Of a stretch of DNA of 64,000 nucleotides, positions 45,554 to 54,327 are shown one piece after another. Below the pieces are notes generated by a model. That model had not been told where the DNA came from and searched no databases. It saw only the letters and a program-made list of their open reading frames with translations. The DNA is taken from positions 1,109,974 through 1,173,973 of the forward strand of contig NZ_JAASQU010000001.1 of assembly GCF_011762005.1 (NCBI RefSeq), given 5' to 3'. A program made the translations under genes and the position numbers. The stretch comes from Qipengyuania flava (GTDB lineage: Bacteria > Pseudomonadota > Alphaproteobacteria > Sphingomonadales > Sphingomonadaceae). Each line of letters starts with the position of its first letter. The stretch's first letter is position 1.

Positions 45554-46666
45554 ATGACCACTACCGGAAAGCAGCTTTTCACCACTCTTGAAAGCGACGG
45601 TACGCTGACCGTCGAGATCGCGCAGAGCGAGTTTCCCGATCCCACCGGCAACCAGGTGCTGGTCAAGATGGAAGCCGCGCCGATCAACCCCTCGGACCTC
45701 GCGATACTGACCGGCGCGGCCGATTTCGAGAATGCCGACTATTCGCTAGGCAAGGTCGTCGCCAAGATGCCCGAGCCGTTCAATTCGGGGCAGAAAGCCC
45801 GCCACGGCCAGCGCCTGCCCGCCGGCAATGAGGGTGCCGGCACCGTCGTGGCCACCGGCGACAGCGACATGGCCAAGGCGCTGATGGGCCAGCGCGTCGC
45901 CTGCGTCCCCGGCACCGCCTTTTCCGAATATGCGATCGCCGATGCCGCGATGTGCTTGCCGCTGGGCGACCACAGCGCCGAGGCAGGCGCCTCGAGCTTC
46001 GTCAATCCGATGACCGCGCTGGGCTTTGTCGAGAATGCCAAAATGGATGGCCAGAAGGCGATCCTGCACACCGTCGGTGCGTCGAACCTCGGCCAGATGC
46101 TCAACCGCATCTGCCTCGAAGACGGCATGGGCCTCGTCAATATCGTCCGCAAGGAAGAGCAGGCGAAACTGCTCAAGGACCAGGGCGCGACGCATGTCGT
46201 GAACTCGTCGGACGACGATTTCCTCGAACAGCTCAAGGCGGCGATCGATGAAACGGATGCCTTCTACGGCTTCGACCCGATCGGCGGCGGAAAGATGGTC
46301 GATACCTGCTTCAAGGCGATGGAGCAGGTCGCGGTCGGCAAGATGAGCGAATATTCGCGCTACGGATCGAACCAGCAGAAGCGCATGTTCATCTACGGCC
46401 GTCTCGACTTCGGGCCGACCACGCTGACCCCGTCCTACGGCTTCGGCTGGACGCTGTCGGGCTGGCTGCTGACGCCGTTCCTGCAGAGTGCGGGAATGGA
46501 AACGGTGATGCGGATGCGCAAGCGCGTGCTCGACAACCTCGGCACCACCTTCGCCAGCGGTTACAAGACCAAGGTCGATCTGGAAGGCATGCTGACCAAG
46601 GATGCGATCCTCGATTATCGGCAGATGAAGACCGGCGAGAAATATCTCGTTACGCCGCAGGGCTGA
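45554..46666 (+). CDS. Zinc-binding/quinone oxidoreductase-type medium-chain dehydrogenase
   Basis: This 370-residue protein has a GroES-like N-terminal domain (about 1-150) with NEGAGTVVATG. The Rossmann domain at 155-300 contains TVGASNLGQMLNR in place of the usual GxGxxG. The structural-zinc cysteine cluster of classic alcohol dehydrogenases is absent, so it may not need zinc. I chose the ATG at 45554 over 45548 because GGGAG lies 8 bases before it. The substrate is unknown; its neighbour truA is unrelated. Confidence 0.82.
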   Translation: MTTTGKQLFTTLESDGTLTVEIAQSEFPDPTGNQVLVKMEAAPINPSDLAILTGAADFENADYSLGKVVAKMPEPFNSGQKARHGQRLPAGNEGAGTVVATGDSDMAKALMGQRVACVPGTAFSEYAIADAAMCLPLGDHSAEAGASSFVNPMTALGFVENAKMDGQKAILHTVGASNLGQMLNRICLEDGMGLVNIVRKEEQAKLLKDQGATHVVNSSDDDFLEQLKAAIDETDAFYGFDPIGGGKMVDTCFKAMEQVAVGKMSEYSRYGSNQQKRMFIYGRLDFGPTTLTPSYGFGWTLSGWLLTPFLQSAGMETVMRMRKRVLDNLGTTFASGYKTKVDLEGMLTKDAILDYRQMKTGEKYLVTPQG

Positions 46667-46676
46667 TCCCGTCGAT

Positions 46677-46706
46677 CCTCCCCATTCGGGCAGCCGGATG
46701 GGGAGG
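46677..46706 (+). terminator. Hairpin after the oxidoreductase gene
   Basis: A 13-bp stem (CCTCCCCATTCGG pairing with CCGGATGGGGAGG, one wobble) closes on GCAG, 11 bases after the stop. A second GC hairpin (GGCGGAGGGC with GCCCTCCGTC) follows within 60 bases. Neither has a T-run, so they may stop transcription inefficiently or protect the 3' end. Confidence 0.55.
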
Positions 46707-46830
46707 TTGCACGGCGCCGGAGGCAATGTGGCGGAGGGCCGTGGAGCACCCCCGCCCTCCGTCACCAGACCTGTAATCTTGTGTTCGCCCCCACCGCTTG
46801 TGACCACACATAAGCGCGGAGTATCTCGCC

Positions 46831-47808
46831 CTACCGTCCGTCGAAGGCACGCTGGATCGCGGCGGGATCGCTTTCGCCGCTGGCGATCAGCAATTGCAAA
46901 AGGATGCGCGCTTTCTGCGGATTGAGCGCGCGCGCCGCGACGAAGCGATTGGCATCGTCCTCGTCCTCGCGGTCGACCAGCCCCTCGTCCGCACGGCTTG
47001 CGCGCACCACGCATACCCCTTCGGCAGCAAGCGCGACCAGTTCCTGTCGGACGGCATCGGACATGTTGCCTTCGCCCACACCGGCGATCACCACGCCCCG
47101 CGTCGTTTCGCCGAGCTGACGCCTGACCCCTGTCGCATCGAGCCCGGCATAGGCGTAGACGATGGCCACATCGGGCATACGCTGCGGAAATGCGAAGGCC
47201 GCCGCCGTGCCATTTCGCCACGGTGCACCGAACCATTCGAGCGAGGCCGGGGTGACAAGCCCGACCGATTCGCGCGGAAAGCCGCGGAAAGCCTCGGTGC
47301 CCCGCGTCCGGACCTTGTAGACGTCGCGCGCTGCAAATACGCGATCGCCCATGACCACCAGCACTCCGCGCCCGGCCGCCTCGGGATCGCTCGCAACGCG
47401 CACTGCATTGGCAAAATTGCGCAGACCGTCATAGCCGACCGCATCTGCAGGCCGCATCGCGCCGACCACGACGACCGGCTTGTGCGCGGGCAGCGTCTGA
47501 TCAAGCAGGAAAGCCGTTTCTTCAAGCGTATCCGTACCATGCGTGACGATCACGCCGGTGCAGGCGCCATCGCCCAGAGCCGTAGATGCGGCACCATGCA
47601 GCGCGCGCCATTCCACGGGACCGATATTCGCCGAATCGATATTGGCGATCTGCGAGCCCGACAGTTCGGCGCCCAGCCCCAATCCGCCAACCGTTTCGAG
47701 ATATTCGTCGATGGTGATTTCGCCTGCACGATATTCGTGCCGGATTGCGGAACCCGCGATTCCCGCGATCGTGCCGCCGGTGGCGAGGACGGTAAGCCTG
47801 CTGGTCAT
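46831..47808 (-). CDS. L-asparaginase-type amidohydrolase
   Basis: This 325-residue protein has both catalytic signatures of the bacterial asparaginase family: LATGGTIAG with the nucleophilic Thr13, and VTHGTDTLEETA with the Thr-Asp pair. There is no signal peptide, so it is probably cytoplasmic. It converts asparagine to aspartate and ammonia, possibly also glutamine. It faces the convergent oxidoreductase with a hairpin-filled gap and lies 98 bases from tRNA-Val. Confidence 0.92.
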   Translation of the reverse strand: MTSRLTVLATGGTIAGIAGSAIRHEYRAGEITIDEYLETVGGLGLGAELSGSQIANIDSANIGPVEWRALHGAASTALGDGACTGVIVTHGTDTLEETAFLLDQTLPAHKPVVVVGAMRPADAVGYDGLRNFANAVRVASDPEAAGRGVLVVMGDRVFAARDVYKVRTRGTEAFRGFPRESVGLVTPASLEWFGAPWRNGTAAAFAFPQRMPDVAIVYAYAGLDATGVRRQLGETTRGVVIAGVGEGNMSDAVRQELVALAAEGVCVVRASRADEGLVDREDEDDANRFVAARALNPQKARILLQLLIASGESDPAAIQRAFDGR

Positions 47809-47906
47809 GGGCGCCGCCTAGCGCCCGCGCCATCATCTGGGCAATTGATTTTGCCGATTTGCACGCTATGTGCAGCGCACCGCCGGATCGGCGGCCCCCG
47901 TGGTAG

Positions 47907-47982
47907 GGGCGCTTAGCTCAGTTGGTAGAGCATCTCGTTTACACCGAGAGGGTCGGCGGTTCGAGCCCGTCAGCGCCCACCA
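47907..47982 (+). tRNA. tRNA-Val (anticodon TAC)
   Basis: A complete 76-base cloverleaf. The acceptor stem GGGCGCT pairs with AGCGCCC. The D-arm contains GCTCAGTTGGTAGAGC, the anticodon arm CTCGT-TTACA-CCGAG gives TAC, and the T-arm has GGTTCGAGCC. The discriminator A and the CCA end are encoded (47979-47982). It stands alone in the gap between the asparaginase and TlpA-like genes. Confidence 0.96.
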
Positions 47983-48018
47983 CGTCCCGACAGTCGTCCG
48001 ATACGTCAGCGCTGCGGG

Positions 48019-48594
48019 TCAGCCCGCGATTGCCGCATCGATTGCGGCACGCGCATCCCTCGACCCCCAGTCGTAATCGCCCAGCACGCGCCACACTTCC
48101 TTGCCCGTCGCATCGTAGAGAACCGTCGTGGGCATCATTCCGCCACCGATCGCGAAGCCGAGTTCGTTGCCCGGGTCCATCCACGGTTCGAGCAGCGCGA
48201 AATCCGCCTGCGCGAAGAAGGGTTCGACCTTTTCGGCGCCCTGCATGTCCTGGCTGACAGTGAGCACGCGCAGCCGCCCCTCGTAATCGGCGGCGAGCGT
48301 ATCGAGCAGCGGCATTTCCTTCACACAGGGCGCGCACCATGTCGCCCACAGGTTTACCAGCACCGGCGTACCCTGCAGCGCGCCCAGATTGAGGTTGCGC
48401 CCGGACGGATCGCTGACGTTCAGCGCGGGCATGAGCGTGCCCGCCTGCGCGGAGTCGATCTGCCCGGTTGGCGCAGCAGTAGCGCTGCTTTCTTGCGCCG
48501 CATCGGGTGCGCCCCTATCGCAGCCCGCGACAGCAAGACCGAGGACGATGGCAAGCGTGAACGACAAGCGGGACACCAAGAACTCCAACAGCAT
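48019..48594 (-). CDS. TlpA-like thioredoxin-fold lipoprotein
   Basis: This 191-residue protein has a lipobox near residue 25 (LAVAGC) and a thioredoxin domain with the redox motif WCAPC ([13 protein letters not shown]). The later MPTTVLYD cis-proline region is intact. It is predicted to be a membrane-attached periplasmic reductase, perhaps for cytochrome c or other exported thiols. The ATG at 48594 is used; a GTG at 48576 is a possible alternative. In either case the 5' end overlaps the divergent argH 5' end. Confidence 0.85.
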   Translation of the reverse strand: MLLEFLVSRLSFTLAIVLGLAVAGCDRGAPDAAQESSATAAPTGQIDSAQAGTLMPALNVSDPSGRNLNLGALQGTPVLVNLWATWCAPCVKEMPLLDTLAADYEGRLRVLTVSQDMQGAEKVEPFFAQADFALLEPWMDPGNELGFAIGGGMMPTTVLYDATGKEVWRVLGDYDWGSRDARAAIDAAIAG

Positions 48595-49969
48595 GTGGGG
48601 CGGACGGTTCGCCGAAGGACCTAGCGCGATCATGCGCGAAATCAACGCCTCCATCCCCTTCGACAAGGTGCTGTGGCGAGAGGACATCGCGGGCAGTCGC
48701 GCGCATGTCGCCATGCTGGCAAGGCAGGGTATCGTTTCGCAGCAGGACGCCGACACCATCGACGGTGGCTTGCAGCAGATCGCCGCCGAATACGAGCGCG
48801 ACGGCGTGCCCGAGGACTGGGACCTCGAGGACATCCACATGACCGTGGAAGCGCGACTTACCGAAATCATCGGTGCGGTGGCCGGACGGCTCCACACCGC
48901 GCGCAGCCGCAACGACCAGGTCGCGACCGATTTCCGCATGTGGGTGCGCGCCGCCAACCAGCGCGCGATCGCGGGGATCGATGCAGTGCTCGGCGCTCTC
49001 GTGACGCGCGCCGAAGAACATGCCGACAGCATCATGCCCGGCTTCACGCATCTGCAGACCGCGCAGCCCGTTACGCTCGGTCACCATTTGCTCGCCTATT
49101 TCGAAATGCTGATGCGCGATCGTTCGCGCTTCGCCGATGCGCTCGACCGGATGGACGAATGCCCGCTGGGGTCCGCCGCGCTTGCAGGCACCGGCTTCGA
49201 TCTCGACCGCGACATAACCGCCGAAGCGCTGGGCTTCGCTCAGCCGACGCGCAACAGTCTCGACGCGGTCTCCGACCGCGACTTCGCGCTCGACTATCTC
49301 ACCGCGGCCAGCCAGTGCTCGCTCCACCTCAGCCGGTTGGCGGAAGAGTTCATCATCTGGGCCAGCCAGCCGTTCGGCTTCGTCAAGCTGCCCGACACGC
49401 TGTCCACCGGCAGTTCGATCATGCCGCAGAAGCGCAATCCCGATGCCGCCGAACTGGTCCGCGGGCACGCGGGCCGCGTAATCGGTTGCACGACCTCGCT
49501 GATGGTCACGATGAAGGGCCTCCCGCTCGCCTATTCGAAGGACATGCAGGACGACAAGCCGCCGGTGTTCGAAGCCGCGGGGCTGCTCGATTTGAGCCTT
49601 GCCGCAATGGCGGGAATGGTGGCCGACAGCGCATTCCAGACCCCCCGCATGCGCAAGGCGGCCGAAGCCGGACACGCGACCGCCACCGATCTGGCCGACT
49701 GGCTGGTGCGGCAGGCCGACATCCCGTTCCGCGAGGCGCATCACATCACCGGCGCGGCGGTCAAGCTGGCGGACGAGAAGGGCGTCGCGCTCGACGGTCT
49801 GACGATCGACGATCTGAAAGCGATCGACGCGCGGATCGACGAGCGCGTCTTCGATGCGTTGTCGGTCGATGCCTCGGTTGCCGCGCGCGCCTCCTATGGC
49901 GGGACTGCGCCAGTTCGCGTAAGGCAGCAGGTGGCCGCGGCGAAGCAGCGCCTCGGCATGGAGGAATGA
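48557..49969 (+). CDS. argH: Argininosuccinate lyase
   Basis: ArgH releases arginine and fumarate in the last step of arginine synthesis. This 470-residue protein has [51 protein letters not shown] and the active-site loop [20 protein letters not shown] prefer GTG at 48557, 12 bases after GAGG, giving the family-like [19 protein letters not shown] at 48548 or 48593 are alternatives. The 5' end overlaps the divergent thioredoxin gene. Its stop overlaps the next ATG as TGATG, and lysA follows. Confidence 0.94.
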   Translation: MNDKRDTKNSNSMWGGRFAEGPSAIMREINASIPFDKVLWREDIAGSRAHVAMLARQGIVSQQDADTIDGGLQQIAAEYERDGVPEDWDLEDIHMTVEARLTEIIGAVAGRLHTARSRNDQVATDFRMWVRAANQRAIAGIDAVLGALVTRAEEHADSIMPGFTHLQTAQPVTLGHHLLAYFEMLMRDRSRFADALDRMDECPLGSAALAGTGFDLDRDITAEALGFAQPTRNSLDAVSDRDFALDYLTAASQCSLHLSRLAEEFIIWASQPFGFVKLPDTLSTGSSIMPQKRNPDAAELVRGHAGRVIGCTTSLMVTMKGLPLAYSKDMQDDKPPVFEAAGLLDLSLAAMAGMVADSAFQTPRMRKAAEAGHATATDLADWLVRQADIPFREAHHITGAAVKLADEKGVALDGLTIDDLKAIDARIDERVFDALSVDASVAARASYGGTAPVRVRQQVAAAKQRLGMEE

Positions 49970-50205
49970 TGCGCACAGCCATCGCTCTCGCGGCGCTCGC
50001 CATGTTGGCGGCATGCGGCCAGAAATCCGCGCTCGAACCGGTTGCGGGCAACAGCCTGCCGCCCGCGCCCTACGGTGCCGAAGTGCAACCGACGGCCGAC
50101 GAATTGCTCGCGCTTGACCCCGAAGCTGCGCCCGATCGCAGCGTCGAATTGCGGACCCGCTCCGAAGAGCGCGAGGACGATCCCTTCGATCTCCCGCCGG
50201 AGTGA
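49969..50205 (+). CDS. Small LptM-like lipoprotein
   Basis: This 78-residue protein has a signal peptide and lipobox (LAALAMLAACGQKSALEP, Cys16) and an acidic, proline-rich disordered tail. In many proteobacteria a small lipoprotein with a CGxKGPL-type motif (YifL, now LptM) lies just before lysA or dapF and helps assemble the LPS transport pore. Here the motif CGQKSAL is weaker, but the argH-lipoprotein-lysA order is the same. The identification is inference from position and lipobox. The start shares TGATG with the argH stop. Confidence 0.7.
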   Translation: MRTAIALAALAMLAACGQKSALEPVAGNSLPPAPYGAEVQPTADELLALDPEAAPDRSVELRTRSEEREDDPFDLPPE

Positions 50206-50212
50206 TTTCAAA

Positions 50213-50233
50213 CGAGCAAGCAAGGCTTGCTCG
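50213..50233 (+). other. Perfect hairpin between the lipoprotein and lysA
   Basis: CGAGCAAGC-AAG-GCTTGCTCG is a perfect 9-bp stem with a 3-base loop. It begins 8 bases after the lipoprotein stop and ends 33 bases before lysA. It has no T-run, so it may be an RNA processing or stability element controlling lysA output. Confidence 0.5.
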
Positions 50234-50265
50234 ACAAGCCCCGGAGGTTTGGGCAGGGGCCTGCC

Positions 50266-51528
50266 ATGGACCATTTCCAGCTCAAGGACGGCGTATTGCA
50301 CGCCGAAGACGTTTCGCTGCGGCGCATTGCCGAGGAAGTCGGCACGCCCGTCTATATCTATTCGCGCGCCACGCTGGCCCGCCACGCACGCGTGTTTCGC
50401 GACGCACTGGACGCGCTGGACAATCCGCACATCGCCTTCGCAGTGAAGGCCAATCCCAATCTTGCGGTGCTGCGCATCCTCGCCAGCGAAGGCTATGGTG
50501 CCGATGTCGTCTCGGGCGGTGAACTGACCCGCGCGCTAAAGGCCGGGATGAAACCGGAAGACATCGTCTTTTCGGGCGTCGGCAAGACACATGCCGAACT
50601 GCTGCAGGGCCTCGAAGCCGGGATCGGCCAGTTCAATATCGAGAGCGAGGAAGAGGGCTACGAGCTTGCTGCCATCGCGCAGCGGCATGGCCAGCGCGCG
50701 GCCTGCGCATTGCGGGTAAACCCCGATGTCGATGCCCGCACGCATGAGAAGATCTCGACGGGCAAGAGCGAAAACAAGTTCGGTGTCCCACTCGATCGCG
50801 CGGCCGATATCTATGCACGCCTCGCACGGGAAGACGGGCTCGAAATGCGCGGCGTCGCGGTGCACATCGGCAGCCAGCTTTCCACGCTCGAACCGCTCGA
50901 AACCGCTTTCGGCAAGGTCGGCGCCCTGATCGAGGAGCTGCGGGCCGCCGGCTGCAGCGTGACGCATGCCGATCTCGGCGGCGGTCTGGGCGTTCCGTAC
51001 AAGGCGGGCGAAGAACTGCCCTCCCCGGCTGAATACGGCGCTATGGTGGCGCGCGTCACCAAGGACTGGGGCGTGCGCCTGATGTTCGAACCGGGCCGCG
51101 TGATCGCGGGCAATGCCGGCGTGCTGCTGACCCGCGTGATCCGCGCCAAGCGCAGTGGCAACGGCCCGCCCTTCGTCGTGGTCGACGCGGCGATGAACGA
51201 TCTCGCCCGGCCCGCCATGTATGGCGCGTGGCACGATTTCGATGCTGTACAGCCGACCGGCGACCGGATGACCGCGCATATCGTCGGCCCGATCTGTGAA
51301 ACCGGCGACACTTTCGCGATGGACCGCGAATGCGATGCGCTGGTCGCAGGCGATCTCGCCGTTTTTCGCACCGCGGGCGCCTATGGCGCGACCATGGCCT
51401 CGTCCTACAATTCGCGCGGCTTCGTAGCCGAGACGCTGGTCGACGGCGATCGTTATGCGGTCGTCGCCGACCGGATCGCAGCCGACGCGATCATGGACGC
51501 CGAACGCGTCCCCGACTGGCTGACGTGA
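50266..51528 (+). CDS. lysA: Diaminopimelate decarboxylase
   Basis: LysA makes lysine from meso-diaminopimelate with PLP. The 420-residue protein has the PLP lysine in FAVKANPN (Lys61), VSGGEL, HIGSQL, GGGLGVPY, EPGRVIAGN and the substrate-binding CETGDTF region. The ATG at 50266 follows AGGGG. An ATG 39 bases upstream overlaps the hairpin and is not supported by the family. It is the last gene of the argH run before the siroheme-synthase-like gene 12 bases later. Confidence 0.95.
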   Translation: MDHFQLKDGVLHAEDVSLRRIAEEVGTPVYIYSRATLARHARVFRDALDALDNPHIAFAVKANPNLAVLRILASEGYGADVVSGGELTRALKAGMKPEDIVFSGVGKTHAELLQGLEAGIGQFNIESEEEGYELAAIAQRHGQRAACALRVNPDVDARTHEKISTGKSENKFGVPLDRAADIYARLAREDGLEMRGVAVHIGSQLSTLEPLETAFGKVGALIEELRAAGCSVTHADLGGGLGVPYKAGEELPSPAEYGAMVARVTKDWGVRLMFEPGRVIAGNAGVLLTRVIRAKRSGNGPPFVVVDAAMNDLARPAMYGAWHDFDAVQPTGDRMTAHIVGPICETGDTFAMDRECDALVAGDLAVFRTAGAYGATMASSYNSRGFVAETLVDGDRYAVVADRIAADAIMDAERVPDWLT

Positions 51529-51540
51529 CGGCTCATCGCC

Positions 51541-52308
51541 ATGCATAGCCTGCCGCTCTTCCATCGTATCGCCGGTGCGCACGTGGTGGTGGTCGGCGAA
51601 GGCGACATGGCCGCCGCCAAGGCACGGCTGGTCGAACGCGCGGGCGGCGTGACCTGCGCCGAAACCGAAGCGCACCACGCGCGGCTCGCTTTCGTCGCGC
51701 TCGAAGATGGCCGCGCGGCCGAGGCCGCTGCCCTGCGTCTCAAGCGGATGGGTCTGCTGGTCAACGTCGCCGACCGTCCGGAGCTGTGCGATTTCACGCT
51801 GCCCAGCCTGCTTGACCGCGATCCGGTGCTGGTGGCGGTGAGCACGGGTGGCGCCTCCGCCGGACTGGCCAAGCATCTGCGGCTGCGGCTCGAGACGATG
51901 CTGCCGCAATCACTCGGCATGCTGGCGAGCACGCTGGCTGCCGCGCGCGACCGGATCCGCCAACGATTCCCCGATGGCGATGATCGCCGCCGGGCGATCG
52001 ACCTCGCCCTGCAGGAAGGCGGGCCGCTCGATCCGCTTGCCCAAGGCGGCGTGGATCGGCTCGAAGAGTGGCTGGGCGCGGCGACTACACGGACCGAGGC
52101 GGAAGTCGTCGACATCACGCTGACAAGCGACGATCCCGAAGACCTTACCCTGCGTCAGGCACGCGCGCTGGGCCGCGCCGACACGGTGTTGCACGATCCC
52201 GCCACGCCCGAATCGATCCTGATCCGCGCCCGCGCCGATGCTGCACGCCATCCCCTGCCCGCCGATCCACCCGCACATGGGCTGACCGTTATCCTGAGGC
52301 GCGCTTAA
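51541..52308 (+). CDS. Siroheme-synthase-type dehydrogenase/chelatase with truncated methylase remnant
   Basis: This 255-residue protein has an NAD-binding Rossmann domain (VVVVGEGDMAAAKA) and the CysG N-terminal dimerisation region (residues about 1-180). These predict oxidation of precorrin-2 and iron insertion into sirohydrochlorin. Residues about 195-245 (DDPEDLTLRQARALGRADTV and after) closely resemble only the N-terminal segment of uroporphyrinogen methylase. They then stop, so the methylase domain is cut short. The separate methylase must be elsewhere. Its TAA overlaps the convergent regulator's stop in TTAA. Confidence 0.82.
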   Translation: MHSLPLFHRIAGAHVVVVGEGDMAAAKARLVERAGGVTCAETEAHHARLAFVALEDGRAAEAAALRLKRMGLLVNVADRPELCDFTLPSLLDRDPVLVAVSTGGASAGLAKHLRLRLETMLPQSLGMLASTLAAARDRIRQRFPDGDDRRRAIDLALQEGGPLDPLAQGGVDRLEEWLGAATTRTEAEVVDITLTSDDPEDLTLRQARALGRADTVLHDPATPESILIRARADAARHPLPADPPAHGLTVILRRA

Positions 52309-53276
52309 ACCACCGCCAGTTCTGCTGCGCCTACCTCAGCGCAATAGCGCGCCATCGCGTCTGCCGTGCTGTCCGCGAGCGCGATATAGGCGCGGCGCCG
52401 GTCGTGCGGGTCGGACAGGCGCACCAGCAGACCGGCCTCGACCATCTGGCCGATCCAGCGCAGCGCCGTCGTGGCCGGGACGCCCGCCGCGATGCAGAGC
52501 GATGTCACCGATACCTGTTGCCGTTCAGCGCGTGCGGCAGCGAGATCGAGCAGGATATCCCAGGCGGGATCGGCGAACAGCGAGCCATCGAAGTACCGCA
52601 GCCGCATCTGCCGCGCCTTAATCAACCGCCGCAGAACGGGGCCGTCGGGAAGCAGCGGCCGCGCCTTTTCGCTTTGGCCAGCGGCATGGGCCCGGTCATC
52701 CCCGTGCCATGCCGGTGATGGCGATTCGAAGCGGAAGGCGCCGCCGCCTTCGCGCTGGCCGGGTGACAGTTTTTCCAGCCGTTCGGCGATGCGGCCGACC
52801 TGTTCGGTCAACCGCAGCAGCATCAGCCGGTCTTCCTCGCCCATTTCGCGCAGGCGCAGGTTGGGCACGCGCGCTAGCACCTGACCGATCGCGATGATCC
52901 GTTCGGCGCGACCCGGATCGACGAGGATTTGCGGCGCAGACATTGAGAAGCAGCCGAACACGCTGTCGAGCGCGGGCATGGTGGTCGACACCACCAGTTG
53001 CGCGCCCGCCTTGCCCCCGCGCATGTCGAGCCGGGACAGCAGGGCCATGGCATCCGCACTCGCTTCCGCACAATCGACGAGCACCAGATCGCCGAGTGCG
53101 GCCAGCGGCCCCTGCGCATATTCTTCGAGACTGCAGCATTCGCGAATGCTGAACCCCGCGGCGAGCGCGTCTTCGCCCATTTCGGCGCGGATATGATCGC
53201 GATCCGCCAGCACTGTGACCGACAATTGGCATCCGGCAGCATCGCGCACCGGGTCGTAATTGAAATCCGCCTGCAT
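52305..53276 (-). CDS. MarR-type regulator with degenerate receiver-like N-terminus
   Basis: This 323-residue protein has a C-terminal winged helix of the MarR type (about 230-323), with SVTSLCIAAGVPATTALRWI and SDPHDRRRAYIAL. The N-terminal 150 residues resemble a response-regulator receiver fold: VLADRDH, then DLVLVDCAEASADAM with an Asp at the phosphorylation position. The later conserved Lys is not obvious, so phosphorylation is doubtful. The start ATG at 53276 was chosen; a longer frame upstream runs antisense to the sigma-factor gene. It may sense a signal directly. Confidence 0.7.
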   Translation of the reverse strand: MQADFNYDPVRDAAGCQLSVTVLADRDHIRAEMGEDALAAGFSIRECCSLEEYAQGPLAALGDLVLVDCAEASADAMALLSRLDMRGGKAGAQLVVSTTMPALDSVFGCFSMSAPQILVDPGRAERIIAIGQVLARVPNLRLREMGEEDRLMLLRLTEQVGRIAERLEKLSPGQREGGGAFRFESPSPAWHGDDRAHAAGQSEKARPLLPDGPVLRRLIKARQMRLRYFDGSLFADPAWDILLDLAAARAERQQVSVTSLCIAAGVPATTALRWIGQMVEAGLLVRLSDPHDRRRAYIALADSTADAMARYCAEVGAAELAVV

Positions 53277-53401
53277 CGACTCGCGCTCCCTGTACGACAC
53301 AACAAGAACATGATGAGAACAAATGCGGATCAGGTCAAGCGGGGGCGAAAAAGCGCGGTAGGCCATTGAACCAATTGGCCTTGTGCGGCGACTATCCCTG
53401 C

Positions 53402-53956
53402 ATGACGGGCCGAAAGAACGCCACGCCGCCGGCGGCGCAACTGTATGACGAATGGCTCGTCGTGATGGTCCAGTCGGGCGACCGCGCGGCAGCAAACCAA
53501 TTGGCGCGCCGCTGGCATCCGCGTCTCGCACGCACCGCCCAGCGCCTGCTGGGGGACGCAGAAGCAGCCCCCGCCGCCGTACAGGAATGCTGGATCGCGA
53601 TCCTGCGCGGCATCGGGCGGTTGCGCGATCCGTCCCGCTTCGCCCCATGGGCTTTTGGCATCTTGCGTCGGCGCTGCGCCGATCACATCCGCTCCGCGCA
53701 ACGCGCGCGTGCGCACGTTGGCGAGCTCACCTCCGAGCCCGCGGACTGCGCGGCTCCCGATGATGCCGTAGCGATCCGCCACGCCTTCGCCGCGCTGCCG
53801 ACGGACCAGCGGTTCGCCGCGCAACTGTTCTTCGTCGAAGGCCTCACCCTCGCCGAGATCGCACAAGTGCAGGGCATCCCGCTCGGCACCGCGAAAACAC
53901 GCCTGTTCCACGCCCGCCGAAAGCTGAAGGCGGCCCTCTCAGGAGACGACACATGA
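53402..53956 (+). CDS. ECF-type RNA polymerase sigma factor
   Basis: This 184-residue sigma-70-family protein has region 2 at about 20-90 (PRLARTAQRLLGDAEAA, then FAPWAFGILRRRCADHIR) and region 4 at about 125-180 (PTDQRFAAQLFFVEGLTLAE, then GTAKTRLFHARRKLKAAL). The length is typical of extracytoplasmic-function factors. ATG at 53402 was chosen; a TTG 36 bases earlier is an alternative. It is coupled by ATGA to a small membrane protein that could be its regulator. No zinc-binding anti-sigma domain is evident. Confidence 0.88.
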   Translation: MTGRKNATPPAAQLYDEWLVVMVQSGDRAAANQLARRWHPRLARTAQRLLGDAEAAPAAVQECWIAILRGIGRLRDPSRFAPWAFGILRRRCADHIRSAQRARAHVGELTSEPADCAAPDDAVAIRHAFAALPTDQRFAAQLFFVEGLTLAEIAQVQGIPLGTAKTRLFHARRKLKAALSGDDT

Positions 53957-54327
53957 CCGATATCGACAACCGCATTCGCGGCGCCCTCGATGAGGACGAC
54001 CACGCATTCCTTGCCAGCCTCGACAGTGATCGCGGCATGTTCAGGCAATTGGGCGACAGCATGCACGGACCGCTGGGCGGCTGGGCCAAGTTCAGCTTCG
54101 CAATCGCTGTCGTGATCGGACTGGCGCTGGCCTATGCTTTCTATCGCGCGCTGACCTACGACAGCCTCGAGGCGCTGGTAGGCTGGGGCCTCACCGGTGT
54201 TGCGCTGCTGGTCATGCAGGGCTTCCTCAAGGAATGGATGTTCGCGCGGATGAACATGCTGACGGTCCTGGCCGAGGTGAAGCGATTGCAACTGCAACTC
54301 GCGCTGCTCGAGCAGGGTCGCGACTAG
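53953..54327 (+). CDS. Small membrane protein paired with the ECF sigma factor (DUF6768-like)
   Basis: The protein has 124 residues with two hydrophobic helices (about 47-66 and 75-92) and an acidic N-terminal third (TDIDNRIRGALDEDDHAFLA). It resembles DUF6768 proteins found next to ECF sigma factors in erythrobacters and relatives, as far as I can judge. An anti-sigma or signal-transfer function is inferred from the ATGA overlap. Its TAG overlaps the convergent L,D-transpeptidase stop in CTAG. Confidence 0.7.
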   Translation: MTDIDNRIRGALDEDDHAFLASLDSDRGMFRQLGDSMHGPLGGWAKFSFAIAVVIGLALAYAFYRALTYDSLEALVGWGLTGVALLVMQGFLKEWMFARMNMLTVLAEVKRLQLQLALLEQGRD

